Shown here: positions 1-8,306 of the stretch, in pieces
How the letters are laid out: the number at the start of each line of letters is the position of its first letter
How positions within the stretch are numbered: the first letter of the stretch is position 1
Source: an uncultured Collinsella sp.
GTDB lineage: Bacteria; Actinomycetota; Coriobacteriia; Coriobacteriales; Coriobacteriaceae
Assembly: GCA_958447915.1 (NCBI GenBank)
Contig: CAUDCB010000002.1
Location: 1-53,848 of the forward strand
Length of the DNA: 53,848 nucleotides
Direction of reading: 5' to 3'
Notes under the pieces: model-generated
Database searches by the model: none
Told to the model about the DNA's origin: nothing
The model's input: only the letters and a program-made list of their open reading frames with translations
Position numbers and translations under genes: made by a program

Positions 1-825
1 CGCCTGATTTTTGTACAGTGGGGAAGCACCACCTCTATCGGCGATTACACTGTTTCCTTTAGAAATAAACTGATCTCAATGACAAAGATTGAAACCGACG
101 ATTTTGCGTCTATTTACGAAAGCATCGGCCAGACCGAGAGACTGTATAGTACAAAAATCCTGCAAGAGCTTAGAGGCAGCGTTTTTAGACTTGCCGAAAA
201 AATAAATCCGGACTCCCCCGTCATAGTTTCGGGAATAGACAATGCGCTCAATTCATTGACCGAAGACCAACGTGTAATCATTGGCTTTGCTCCTTCGCCC
301 GCTTCGATCGGCAGGCCCATCACGCCGGAAGATCTTTTTCAGGACGTCATTTTAGATGATCTTCATTTTGACAATCTATTTATTATCGAAAACTATCTCA
401 ATCGCTTCGCCAGGCAACGCCCAAACAACATGCCTGTATTCAAATACGTTCAGGGCCTCGGACGAAACGTCGGCAAGTCGGTAGCCAATTACTTGCCGTC
501 GCTCTCGTCTATAGATGCATTCCGCAACAACACGATCCGCAAGTCGCTCAACCGGACCCGAGCAAAGCATAAGGGCTATTTAACCGTTCAAGGTCTAGTA
601 GACAATTTGGGGTCTTCGGAAGCAATCAAGCTAATTCCGTATCTAAATGAAGACGAGCTCGGTGTTGATGAGCTGGAACAGCTGTTGCGCAATGAACTAA
701 AGACCGTTGAAGATAACACGGACAAGAAGAAACAGTTACTCAAAGACACCGATTTCAGAAAGTGTATTCGAATCTACGATTTCTTAAGATATAGAAACAA
801 GGAAGCCCCCGACCTTCTGCAATAG
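1..825 (+). CDS. Hypothetical protein, 3' part (possible SIR2-like defence protein)
   Basis: The frame is open from base 1, so the gene begins outside the window and 274 codons remain; the stop is TAG at 823-825. The product is hydrophilic with no membrane segment. Short stretches such as ITPEDLFQDVILDD and MPVFKYVQG, followed by a charged helical tail, recall the C-terminal half of SIR2-like proteins found in defence islands. That is a resemblance from memory, and no NAD-binding motif can be seen because the N-terminus is missing. The base composition is clearly more AT-rich than the genes after 6600. It lies upstream of a restriction-modification pair on the same strand as the methyltransferase. 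Family assignment is tentative; it is a real gene with good confidence. Confidence 0.6.
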   Translation, partial: RLIFVQWGSTTSIGDYTVSFRNKLISMTKIETDDFASIYESIGQTERLYSTKILQELRGSVFRLAEKINPDSPVIVSGIDNALNSLTEDQRVIIGFAPSPASIGRPITPEDLFQDVILDDLHFDNLFIIENYLNRFARQRPNNMPVFKYVQGLGRNVGKSVANYLPSLSSIDAFRNNTIRKSLNRTRAKHKGYLTVQGLVDNLGSSEAIKLIPYLNEDELGVDELEQLLRNELKTVEDNTDKKKQLLKDTDFRKCIRIYDFLRYRNKEAPDLLQ

Positions 826-918
826 TCCCCTTAACGGCAAAGAAGACCTACATCCAGTCGGAGGCGGATTCCCTTTTCGTGCGAACGCACGCTTGCATTA
901 TATCAAGTTTCAAGGCCC

Positions 919-1323
919 ATGAACGGGCTCTATTCCATCTACATCGAGCGGACCAAACACCAGACTTTTGGCCTGATCTTTGAGTCTCTGCGCATTCACG
1001 ATCTGAGCGTCTACACCACATGCCTGCCCGGCTCGCATCCGGGCTCGCTCCACTACTATGGCGACTCCGACGGGCTTGAGGTTGATGCCATCATCGAGCT
1101 GAACGATGGTCGCTGGGCAGCGATAGAAATCAAGCTCGGCGAATCCAAGGTAAGTGATGGAATCCGCAACATCGAGCGCCTGCGCCGCAAGGTCGCTCTG
1201 AACCCTGCAGCGCGCAGCCCCCAGCCGGAGTTCTGCGCCGTCATCAACGCAACCTCGCCCTTCTGCCGCTACGACGCCGAGCACGATGTCTACGTGTTCC
1301 CCATTGGAGCGCTGCGGGCGTAG
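919..1323 (+). pseudogene. DUF4143 C-terminal remnant of an AAA family ATPase gene
   Basis: The 134-residue frame contains the typical end of DUF4143: FGLIFESLRIHDL, then HYYGDSDGLEVDAIIEL, then WAAIEIKLGESK (the nuclease-like E-x-K core), then NIERLRRKV. In intact proteins this segment is the last quarter of a protein of about 400 residues that starts with an AAA_14 ATPase domain. Upstream the frame runs back only to a stop at 832-834 and encodes nothing ATPase-like, so the ATPase half is gone. The first ATG (919) has no convincing ribosome binding site. I read it as a gene fragment left behind when the neighbouring defence genes were inserted or when the locus decayed. Confidence 0.7.
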
Positions 1324-1417
1324 GGCGGACAATTCGAAAATACCGAAGGCGCACCTATCAGCACCTTTGAAGTTTTCAGTCCGAGGGGCTTGGCTGCCGA
1401 GCAACTGTCTCGAGGAC

Positions 1418-2923
1418 CTACAGCCCCAGAATATGTTCCAGATAGCCCTTGTTGAACCAGAACGATTGCCTGGTCATCCAGCGTCCGTCGGGCAGCTCGT
1501 AGGCGTTCCTCGCAATATCGCCGATTTCGGTTCCGTCGGCGAACTTGTACGCAGCTTTTGAGGTATGCGGGCGAACGTGGACGATCGGGTTGTCCGCCAT
1601 ACCGGGCAGATTGTTGGTCACCTTGAGCTTTCCGCTTGCATCCCGATACGGATTGAGCTCAACGCCCCCCCTAATCACCTTTCGTGTCTCGTCCCAGCAA
1701 GCCTTTGCGGGGCCTTCGATTTCGTTTGCCGGCATTGCCCAGAATAGGCAGCGGTCAAGGCGCCACTCCCCCTCGTGGTCCTCACGGAACACGACAAAGA
1801 AGAAACGGTTGGTCTCAAGGCGCGCACGGAAGGAAGACGTTTCCCAATCCTCGTTGATTACCCGCTTAAACTCAAACGGAGGGAAGGACATCGCCTGCTC
1901 GATGTGGCCTTTTTTATTAACGCGAACAGCTCGAACGGAAATCCCAGCCTTAACGAACTCCTCGACGGCATTGCTTTTAATACCGAGCATACGATAAACG
2001 AGCGTCGTCCATTGCGCCTTGTTGCCCGTATACTGCAGCCCATACTGCTCCGCAATCTGGCGATCAGTTTCACCATAGTGACGCTCGATAAGACCAGTTA
2101 CATAGCTTTCGAAATCCGTGGACTCGTCCGCAGCTCGAACGATGCTCTCGCCAACGCGCGGGGCGCCGAGCACGTAGGCATGAAGCACGTAGTCCATATA
2201 CGAGCGCTTGAGTGAAAAGGCGCGGCGCTTCGCGCGACGGTGTTCGATCTCGCCCGTATCGGTATTGAGATACTCGTAATACTGGTCAACCCACATCGTC
2301 GCTTCGGTTGCGCCCTTTGTGCAGGCGCCCAGATAGGTGGTCATGCCCTCCGACAGCTCATCCGCGCGACCATCCTGAATATACGAAATGATCTTCTCGT
2401 AGTCGGCGCGAATGATCTTCATGTCCTCTTCGGGCAGACGAACCATGACTGCGCGCTCAATGCGCTGGTCGTATTTGTCGATAGAGCGATCGCGGCCGTA
2501 GTAGATCAGCAGAATATTGCTGAGCTTGGTCTTGAGATGCGAGCTTTCATAGTCGAGCGAAACGGGACGGTCGTAGGGAATCATTGTCAAAACGAGACGT
2601 TCGCCGGCGGATTTGCGACCGTCCTTAAGTACGTCAAAACACGTTGCTTTGAGTTCGACGCCGGCCTCGGGAAAGTCCGGCCGATCATCGCTGTTTGCCT
2701 TGTAGCCAAAGTAACGTTCCTCGATCAGGGTTCCCATACCGCCCTTGTACTTTTTGGATCCAAAGTCCTTGGGCGCGCTCTCCCCCTCCGGCGCAATGCC
2801 AAGCTCGAGGATGTCGCGAAACGTCATGCCGTCGAGATTGGCAGCATAGCGCTCAATGCTTGAGGGGTCAGAAAAATCAGTATCATCAAGCATGCGCTTG
2901 AAATCGAGGTGCTTCTTGGACAT
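1418..2923 (-). CDS. Sau3AI-type restriction endonuclease (MutH family)
   Basis: This type II endonuclease is 501 residues long, close to Sau3AI (about 490). The N-terminal MutH-like domain carries the metal-binding triad D83-x6-E90-L-K92 in PDFPEAGVELKAT, with the same spacing as MutH and Sau3AI. Other blocks shared with Sau3AI are ELSEGMTTYLGACTKGA, RAFSLKRSYM, HVRPHT and, at the end, WMTRQSFWFNKGYL. Sau3AI cuts GATC, so GATC is the likely site. The frame stays open much further upstream, but that stretch is antisense to the methyltransferase. The ATG at 2923 is chosen because GGAGGT lies 5 nt before it and it opens with MSKKHLDF. It is transcribed away from its methyltransferase, with about 140 bp between the two starts. 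Confidence 0.93.
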   Translation of the reverse strand: MSKKHLDFKRMLDDTDFSDPSSIERYAANLDGMTFRDILELGIAPEGESAPKDFGSKKYKGGMGTLIEERYFGYKANSDDRPDFPEAGVELKATCFDVLKDGRKSAGERLVLTMIPYDRPVSLDYESSHLKTKLSNILLIYYGRDRSIDKYDQRIERAVMVRLPEEDMKIIRADYEKIISYIQDGRADELSEGMTTYLGACTKGATEATMWVDQYYEYLNTDTGEIEHRRAKRRAFSLKRSYMDYVLHAYVLGAPRVGESIVRAADESTDFESYVTGLIERHYGETDRQIAEQYGLQYTGNKAQWTTLVYRMLGIKSNAVEEFVKAGISVRAVRVNKKGHIEQAMSFPPFEFKRVINEDWETSSFRARLETNRFFFVVFREDHEGEWRLDRCLFWAMPANEIEGPAKACWDETRKVIRGGVELNPYRDASGKLKVTNNLPGMADNPIVHVRPHTSKAAYKFADGTEIGDIARNAYELPDGRWMTRQSFWFNKGYLEHILGL

Positions 2924-3064
2924 GGGGTACCTCCGAACGTCGCAGTTAACCTCATGGTAGTTCAGGGCAGCATATTCCTCCATGAAATTGAGGTCTTGAT
3001 CTTGTCCGCTCGATCGGTTATTGTTGTGAGCACCATAAACGGACACAGCAGCGATTGGAGAAAC
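2924..3064. promoter_or_regulatory. Divergent R-M promoter region with two GATC sites
   Basis: The 141 bp between the two divergent starts must hold both promoters. Two GATC tetranucleotides, the expected target of this R-M pair, occur close together at 2998-3001 and 3012-3015. No -35/-10 pair is good enough to place with confidence. Methylation of these sites could tune expression of either gene; that is an inference. Confidence 0.45.
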
Positions 3065-4327
3065 GTGTCTGAGATTAACATTGCCGAGCTTTTTGCGGGC
3101 GTCGGTGGATTTAGGCTGGGCCTCGAAGGCTATGCCGACCAGTGTCATCCCGAGTTTTATATGAAGCCCGCCGGACCCTTTCGCACCATTTGGGCCAACC
3201 AGTGGGAGCCGCCCGGAACCAAGTCCCGCCAGTTTGCGGCACGTTGCTACATGGACCGCTTTGGCGAAGATTCCGTAGTCAATGAAGATATCAATAAGGT
3301 CCTGGAGCAGGCTGAGGCCGGTGAAATTAAAATCCCTGACGTCCAAATGGTCGTTGGCGGCTTCCCTTGCCAGGATTACTCCGTCGCTCGCCCGCTCAAT
3401 CAGGCGCACGGCATCGAGGGCAAGAAGGGTGTTCTTTGGTGGGACATCTATCACTTTCTCGAGATGAAGAAGCCGCGCTTCGGTCTCTTTGAGAACGTTG
3501 ACCGCCTGCTCAAGTCGCCCGCGTCTCAGCGCGGTCGCGATTTCGCCATCATCTTGAGCTGCCTCGCCGACCTCGATTACACCGTTGAATGGCGCGTCGT
3601 CAACTCTGCGGAATATGGTTTCCCCCAGCGTCGCAAGCGCGTTTACATCTTCTGTGAGAAGAACGCCGGCATGGTCGATCTTGCTGACCGCATGCATAAC
3701 GGCGTTATGGCGAAGGCCTTCCCCGCCATCTATCCCGACGAAATGGCCGAACTCGATGTCCTGCCCGATCCTTACGAAAACTCGACTCGCTTTGGCGTTG
3801 GCCAAAAAACATCGCAGTTCAAGAACGCCGGTGTCATGCAGGGCTGCCACGTTTTGACCTGCGACTTTACCGAGGACTATCACGGCGAGCGCCGCGTACT
3901 TGGCGATGTTCTTGTCGCCGAGGCAAATGTTCCAGAACAGTTCTACATCTCTGACGAAAAGCTTCCTGACTGGCGCTACCTTAAGGGCAGCAAGCGCGAG
4001 GAGCGCACCAACAAGAAGACGGGCTTTACGTACACGTATTCCGAGGGAGCCATGAGCTTCCCAGATGCCACCGACAAGCCGAGCCGCACCATCCTCACCG
4101 GCGAAGGCGGCACAGGCGCCAGCCGTTTTAAGCATGTCATCGAATGCCCCGACGGTCGTTTCCGTCGCCTCGTTCCCGACGAGCTCGATCAGCTCCAGGG
4201 ATTCCCAAAGGGTTGGACGGACACCGGCATGACCGATGGTCATCGAGCCTTCTGCATGGGTAATGCACTTGTCACTGGCGTACCCCACCGCATCGGCGAG
4301 GCCATGGTTGAGGTGTATGGGCTGTAA
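3065..4327 (+). CDS. DNA (cytosine-5)-methyltransferase, Sau3AI type
   Basis: The cognate methyltransferase of the upstream divergent endonuclease is 420 residues long. It would protect GATC by C5-cytosine methylation. Visible motifs are I (ELFAGVGGFRLGLE), IV with catalytic Cys102 (GGFPCQDYSV), VI (ENVDRLL, Glu143), VIII (QRRKRVYIF) and the C-terminal motifs IX-X (MGNALVTGVPHRIG). The blocks KGVLWWDI and SPASQRGRDFA match M.Sau3AI closely. The start is taken as GTG at 3065, directly before SEINIAELFAG, with GGAG at 3057-3060. The spacing is short and an in-frame start further upstream cannot be excluded. A strong terminator follows 25 nt after the stop. Confidence 0.93.
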   Translation: MSEINIAELFAGVGGFRLGLEGYADQCHPEFYMKPAGPFRTIWANQWEPPGTKSRQFAARCYMDRFGEDSVVNEDINKVLEQAEAGEIKIPDVQMVVGGFPCQDYSVARPLNQAHGIEGKKGVLWWDIYHFLEMKKPRFGLFENVDRLLKSPASQRGRDFAIILSCLADLDYTVEWRVVNSAEYGFPQRRKRVYIFCEKNAGMVDLADRMHNGVMAKAFPAIYPDEMAELDVLPDPYENSTRFGVGQKTSQFKNAGVMQGCHVLTCDFTEDYHGERRVLGDVLVAEANVPEQFYISDEKLPDWRYLKGSKREERTNKKTGFTYTYSEGAMSFPDATDKPSRTILTGEGGTGASRFKHVIECPDGRFRRLVPDELDQLQGFPKGWTDTGMTDGHRAFCMGNALVTGVPHRIGEAMVEVYGL

Positions 4328-4352
4328 TTAAACTGCTTTTAGCATAAAGAAA

Positions 4353-4386
4353 ACGAGGGCCAGTTCAATCCAGAACTGGCCCTCGT
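4353..4386. terminator. Bidirectional intrinsic terminator
   Basis: A perfect 14-bp stem (ACGAGGGCCAGTTC with its complement, 6-nt loop) sits between the convergent methyltransferase and the exported-protein gene. A-tracts and T-tracts lie on both flanks, so it can stop transcription from either side. Confidence 0.85.
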
Positions 4387-4410
4387 TATTTAGCTATCGA
4401 AAACTTCGAA

Positions 4411-5361
4411 TTACTTGCCGTCAGGCACGATACCGACCAAGCTGACCGTTACGTCAAAGGTCGGAGCAGTGGTGTTCTTGCCCTGCTCGGACCAGTTTTG
4501 GCAGTCGGAGTCGGTACCTTCCATCCAGATGACGATCTTCATGTTCGTGCCGTTGTAATCGACGCTCGAAGCGACCTTTTGCGCCTTGCCGCTCGGCTTA
4601 ATGTAGGCTTCGCCCGCTTTCGTGGCACCCCAGTTATCGCCGTTTTGATCAAGCGAATCGGTGCCAGAAAGGTGTAAATACGTAGGAGCAACAACCTTGT
4701 TTAGAGATTCGGAGTCGACGCACGACCAACCTGCAACGGTAGCCACGTCGTTGCCCGTATCGGTTGTCGAGGGAGCAGTTGGCGCATAGACAACGCGCAA
4801 CACACCGTTGATCACAATGCCCACGCGCAGGCTGCCTTTGATTTTATCGAACCATTCCTGCGTGCCGCCATGCTGCGTGATCGTAATGGGCGAGCCGTTG
4901 CTCGCGTCCAAATACACATCGGCAACGCCCGTGTTCGCCACGGTATACAACGTGTAATTCGCGGCAGTGAATGCATAGTAATCATTGCCTTGAATGATGT
5001 ACTTGCCGGGAGCCTCGCCCGAAATGGATGTGTCGACCTTTTGATAGGTGCTCACATTAACGCCTTGCCAGCCTTGGGGAACGTACCAGTTTTTGGCATC
5101 GTTCGTCGACGACGGGCTAATCTCGTGACCGACTGCGGAAGCGACCGTGGAGGTGTCTGAGCCGTGGTCGGGCGTGTTGCCTTCAACGATTTGGAGTACC
5201 ATGCCATTCGCTTGAGCGGAAATGGTGCTGGTAGTCGCATGAACTCTGCTATTCGTGACAAACCATGCGTAGGTAGTTGCAGAAAGAGCCACCGCCGAGA
5301 CGACGACGGTTAATGCCGCGCCAATAAGCTGAATCTTGATTTTCTTTACAGAATCGTGCAT
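4411..5361 (-). CDS. Exported surface protein with SipW-type signal sequence
   Basis: This is a 316-residue exported protein. The N-terminus has a short basic region, then a hydrophobic segment (about 10-33) ending in ATTYAWFVTNSRVHATT, the pattern of signal sequences processed by SipW-like signal peptidases in TasA/camelysin-type proteins. The rest is polar and rich in Ser/Thr/Gly/Asn, as expected for a beta-sandwich. Near the C-terminus it has VIWMEGTDSDCQNW, closely similar to the protein encoded at 7180-8301. It is a paralogue of the next upstream gene, sharing AWFVTN..V.ATT..I.AQ.N. GGAGG lies 9 nt before the ATG. A terminator ends only about 25 bp upstream of the ATG, so expression probably depends on read-through. 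No sortase signal or SipW gene is seen here. Confidence 0.75.
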   Translation of the reverse strand: MHDSVKKIKIQLIGAALTVVVSAVALSATTYAWFVTNSRVHATTSTISAQANGMVLQIVEGNTPDHGSDTSTVASAVGHEISPSSTNDAKNWYVPQGWQGVNVSTYQKVDTSISGEAPGKYIIQGNDYYAFTAANYTLYTVANTGVADVYLDASNGSPITITQHGGTQEWFDKIKGSLRVGIVINGVLRVVYAPTAPSTTDTGNDVATVAGWSCVDSESLNKVVAPTYLHLSGTDSLDQNGDNWGATKAGEAYIKPSGKAQKVASSVDYNGTNMKIVIWMEGTDSDCQNWSEQGKNTTAPTFDVTVSLVGIVPDGK

Positions 5362-5386
5362 ATTCGTCGCCTCCCTCCGTTAAGAA

Positions 5387-5421
5387 AAAGGGCAGGTTCC
5401 CGGGCTGGGAACCTGCCCTTT
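5387..5421 (-). terminator. Terminator/attenuator between the two exported-protein genes
   Basis: A perfect 15-bp stem (AAAGGGCAGGTTCCC and complement, 5-nt loop) is followed on the minus strand by TTTTTC. It ends the upstream gene (5452-6222). The next gene's ribosome binding site begins about 10 bp later, so the hairpin would also limit how much transcript reaches that gene. Confidence 0.8.
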
Positions 5422-5451
5422 TACCCAAAAGCAAATAGCTGCGAATTGGGC

Positions 5452-6222
5452 CTACTCCTTATTGTTGGCAGTTGCAGTGAAATTAATCTTCACACTCTGC
5501 GAAGCATCAAGCTTATTCTCCTGAAGGTTCTTCGTATGAATGTTGACATCGGAGCCCTCGTAGAACACATACACATTAACGAGAGTATCTTGACCAGCAG
5601 TCACAGAGCCAAGAACCGGCGCGGAATTATCGGCCCCAGAAGAAAGCTTAATTTCGTACTTATTGCCCTTAAGGCCATAAACAACCCAAGCAGTGCAATC
5701 AGCATTGGTAACAAGCACACGGAAGGAAGTCTTCAAAAGCTGACCATCAGCTGCATCAGTCACGCCCTCGACGCTCTCAACCTTGAGGTCACTGAGGTTC
5801 TGTCCCTTAGAGCTGATGTTGAATTGCTCCTTCTTGGCAAATTGCTTAGTGTCTGCCTCGTCAGGATTTCCAACAGGCTTCAAAGCGCCTTCAAGGGTGG
5901 CGTTTTCGAGACCCGAACCGTAACCAGTCATAAACGTGCCCTTGCTGGCACCATCCTGCTCACCAAATGTAGCAGGATAAAGCTTGACAGGACCCTTTAG
6001 TTTAGTTACCGCATTGGTCGTATCAACAGCACTTGCACCAGTAGGCCCATTAGTGATAGTCATAAACGCAGCATTAGATTGAGCGGCGATATTCGTAGTG
6101 GTAGCGTCGACCTTGTTGTTCGTCACAAACCATGCGAAGGTGGCGGAGCCGAGGGCTACGGCTGCCACGAGGACCATGGCGATGGCGGCGCCCATCTGCT
6201 TCTTTAATGCCTTGGTATCCAT
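5452..6222 (-). CDS. Exported surface protein with SipW-type signal sequence (paralogue)
   Basis: This 256-residue exported protein starts at the ATG at 6222, which has AAAGGGG 6 nt upstream and opens MDTKALKKQMG; the longer open frame upstream is not coding. Residues 10-30 form a hydrophobic segment ending GSATFAWFVTNNKVDATT, the same signature as the downstream paralogue. The mature part is Lys/Asp/Thr-rich with many short beta-like stretches and ends in ASQSVKINFTATANNKE. Its YVFYEGSDVN stretch sits where the paralogue has IWMEGTDSD. Such proteins form fibres or biofilm matrix in Firmicutes; here the role is inferred only from the signal and the pairing. It is the first gene of the unit and is probably the major product. 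Confidence 0.75.
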   Translation of the reverse strand: MDTKALKKQMGAAIAMVLVAAVALGSATFAWFVTNNKVDATTTNIAAQSNAAFMTITNGPTGASAVDTTNAVTKLKGPVKLYPATFGEQDGASKGTFMTGYGSGLENATLEGALKPVGNPDEADTKQFAKKEQFNISSKGQNLSDLKVESVEGVTDAADGQLLKTSFRVLVTNADCTAWVVYGLKGNKYEIKLSSGADNSAPVLGSVTAGQDTLVNVYVFYEGSDVNIHTKNLQENKLDASQSVKINFTATANNKE

Positions 6223-6619
6223 GCGGACCCCTTTCTTTCCCCATTCATCCCAGATGACCCTCGAGAAGCCCGGAAGGGGAGCCCGCGCTTTCGTGTTGGA
6301 TGTTGCTTGCCCATCCTTTAGACATGGAACTGAGGATACCATAATTCTTACGATTTCCTTATGAGTTTTCAGCAGCCTACATTCCGGCAGATTCATAGGC
6401 CTACCTCTGGTTATATGCGGTGCTATATGAACATCGTTTACCTTATTTGATCTCTCTCCCGCGCAGTCATAAGCCCCTCTTAAGCCTTGCGACCGCAGCG
6501 CCATGCCAACGCACACATTCACCCTCCACCGAGCTTTGCCCCTAGCCCTTCCCCACTCGCTATACTGGTGCAGAACGTGTATTTTTGCCTGCTTAGCTCG
6601 CTATTTGTTGGGAGGGCCC
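6223..6619. promoter_or_regulatory. Divergent intergenic region with promoters
   Basis: These 397 bp contain no credible gene. A TATACT box at 6561-6566 is a plausible -10 for the plus-strand gene that starts at 6620; its -35 is weak. The minus-strand promoter for the exported-protein gene must also lie here, but I could not place it. Confidence 0.4.
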
Positions 6620-7132
6620 ATGCCTGCCGCCAATCAACCCAAGGGAAGCGTTTCTGCCGGATCGATTAAGCCGGTGACGCGCAAAGCCGTCCGCTGTCAG
6701 CGCGAAGTCGCCTGGCTGGTCACGCAAGCGGCCGGCAAGCTCGTCGCCACCACCGACGACGTCAACGCGCCCACGCCCAGCTTTGTGCTGGCAGCGGCGC
6801 TTTCGTACACCCGCAAGCAGGAGCAGGCCGCTCAGGACAACGGACACGCGATTGACCACGAGGTCATCATGGGCCCCGACCTTGCGAGCTTTTGTCAGGC
6901 TGCGGGGCTGCCCGCAGCGCCCAACGCGCTTTCGGACGCGGGCTACATGTTCACGCTCTCGGGCGCGGACCTCATCCGCGACCTCTACGCCTACTGTGGC
7001 GGCCTGGGCGAACGCATGGGAGACGCGGCGCAGGTCAAACCGGGCTACGCGATCAAACTCGCGCTACGGCTGTTCTTGCTGGATGCCGCCACTGCCAGCG
7101 GCGCTACCTCCAAAGACAACGCCTCTGCATAG
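6620..7132 (+). CDS. Hypothetical protein, conserved-looking, unknown function
   Basis: This 170-residue soluble protein starts at the ATG at 6620, which is preceded by GGAGGG with 3-nt spacing. I do not recognise a family. It has a basic N-terminus (KPVTRKAVRCQREVAW), Ala-rich helical stretches, and an ITGPD-like turn (HEVIMGPDLASF). It has a second half predicted helical (SGADLIRDLYAYCGGLGERMG) and no membrane segment or signal peptide. Codon use matches the native high-GC genes. It is convergent with the membrane-protein/PilZ operon and shares a bidirectional terminator with it. Confidence 0.6.
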   Translation: MPAANQPKGSVSAGSIKPVTRKAVRCQREVAWLVTQAAGKLVATTDDVNAPTPSFVLAAALSYTRKQEQAAQDNGHAIDHEVIMGPDLASFCQAAGLPAAPNALSDAGYMFTLSGADLIRDLYAYCGGLGERMGDAAQVKPGYAIKLALRLFLLDAATASGATSKDNASA

Positions 7133-7137
7133 CAAAA

Positions 7138-7170
7138 GCGCCGGGCCGAGAATCAATCCCAGCCCGGCGC
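7138..7170. terminator. Bidirectional terminator
   Basis: A perfect 9-bp GC stem (GCGCCGGGC and complement) with a 15-nt loop is flanked by AAAA and TCTTT. It lies between two convergent genes (6620-7132 and 7180-8301). Confidence 0.75.
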
Positions 7171-7179
7171 TCTTTCGTC

Positions 7180-8301
7180 CTACTTGTCCCCGTCCCCTGC
7201 GGGCGAGTTCTTTTGGTTGCGGCGGTTGCTCCAGGTCACGTTGTGTTCCTTGTAGTAATCGGGCGCCTCGTTGCCGCTCGCGCTAATGGGGTCGTTGCCA
7301 GTCAGGGTGTCGGCAATATCCTGCACGAACTTAACGAACAGGCTCGAATCGTCGGTCTCGGACGAATCAAAATCGAAACCGAACTCCACCGAGCCGCCGA
7401 TGATCTTGTCCACGCACTCCGGATCGTCGCCGTCCAGCCAAATGACCACGGTGTATTTGTCCACATCGCCCACGCGGAAGTTCGCGTGGCTGATGGTCGT
7501 CACAACGTCTTTGGACGCAAACGGCTCGGTGTTGGGCTCGGGGCTGCCGTTGGCCGCAGCCGCCGCGTAGGTGGTGGGTTCGCCGTTGCGATACACCCTC
7601 ACGCGCGCCGCCTTCTCCACGCCCTTGCTAGCGCTGACCACCTTGAGCTTGGCGCTGTAGCCCAGATCGGTCTTTCCGGCATTGCGGATATAGAAGGTGT
7701 ACGCCACGTAGTTCTTGCCGTTGTGGCTGCCGTCGATGTCGTCCAGGTTGTTGGGCAGGTCCTCGGCAGCGATATTGGTGCCGTTGTCCAAGGCATCGGC
7801 GGCCAGGCGCGCGGTGGCGTTGTTAAAGTCGCCGTTGTCGGCAATGGCCACGCCGCGGCGGAACAGTTCCAGGCGGTTGAGGTTGATGGTGAAGTTGCCC
7901 ATGTTTTCCTGCATAAACGACAGGGCGAACAGCACACCAAAGGCAAGCGCCAGCACCACGAGGGCCTTTTGCAGCTTGTCCATGCGCAGCAGCGCCGCGC
8001 CGATGCGCTCCATGCGGCGCTTGGGCATATACATCGATACGACCGCGTCGGGGTCGATGTCGTCGAGGTCCTGGTCGGCCAGCGCCTGCTCCAGCTCCTC
8101 GATGCGCACCACGCCGCGGAGGTCGCGCTTGGGCTTGGGCTTGCGCTTGGGTTTGCCGAAACGCTTGCGGGAGGTGGGGTCGGTGCTGGGGGTGTCCTCG
8201 GGCTGACTCTCGGTCAAATCCTCAGTCATGCCCTCGGCATGATTCTCGGCCAAATCCTCGGCGGCTTGATCTTTGTTGTCGTTACGCTTGAACAGTGCCA
8301 T
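7180..8301 (-). CDS. Membrane-anchored extracellular protein, linked to PilZ protein
   Basis: The 373-residue protein has an acidic, low-complexity cytoplasmic N-terminus (about 1-45), a basic stretch KRFGKPKRKPKPKR, and one transmembrane helix (about 110-130, ALVVLALAFGVLFALSF). A long extracellular part follows. Its C-terminal third contains YTVVIWLDGDDPECVD and then VEFGFDFDSSE, a motif shared with the exported protein at 4411-5361. I infer a related beta-sandwich, anchored by the helix instead of a cleaved signal. It starts 5 bp after the stop of the PilZ gene, so the two are co-transcribed and probably translationally coupled. The exact function is unknown; a surface or pilus-like role under cyclic-di-GMP control is a hypothesis. 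Confidence 0.7.
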   Translation of the reverse strand: MALFKRNDNKDQAAEDLAENHAEGMTEDLTESQPEDTPSTDPTSRKRFGKPKRKPKPKRDLRGVVRIEELEQALADQDLDDIDPDAVVSMYMPKRRMERIGAALLRMDKLQKALVVLALAFGVLFALSFMQENMGNFTINLNRLELFRRGVAIADNGDFNNATARLAADALDNGTNIAAEDLPNNLDDIDGSHNGKNYVAYTFYIRNAGKTDLGYSAKLKVVSASKGVEKAARVRVYRNGEPTTYAAAAANGSPEPNTEPFASKDVVTTISHANFRVGDVDKYTVVIWLDGDDPECVDKIIGGSVEFGFDFDSSETDDSSLFVKFVQDIADTLTGNDPISASGNEAPDYYKEHNVTWSNRRNQKNSPAGDGDK

Positions 8302-8306
8302 GGCGA

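Noticed and set aside
2924..4288. Long N-terminal extension of the Sau3AI-type endonuclease frame
   Set aside because: It is entirely antisense to the methyltransferase gene and has no Sau3AI similarity; the ATG at 2923 has a clear GGAGGT site and gives the family's normal length.
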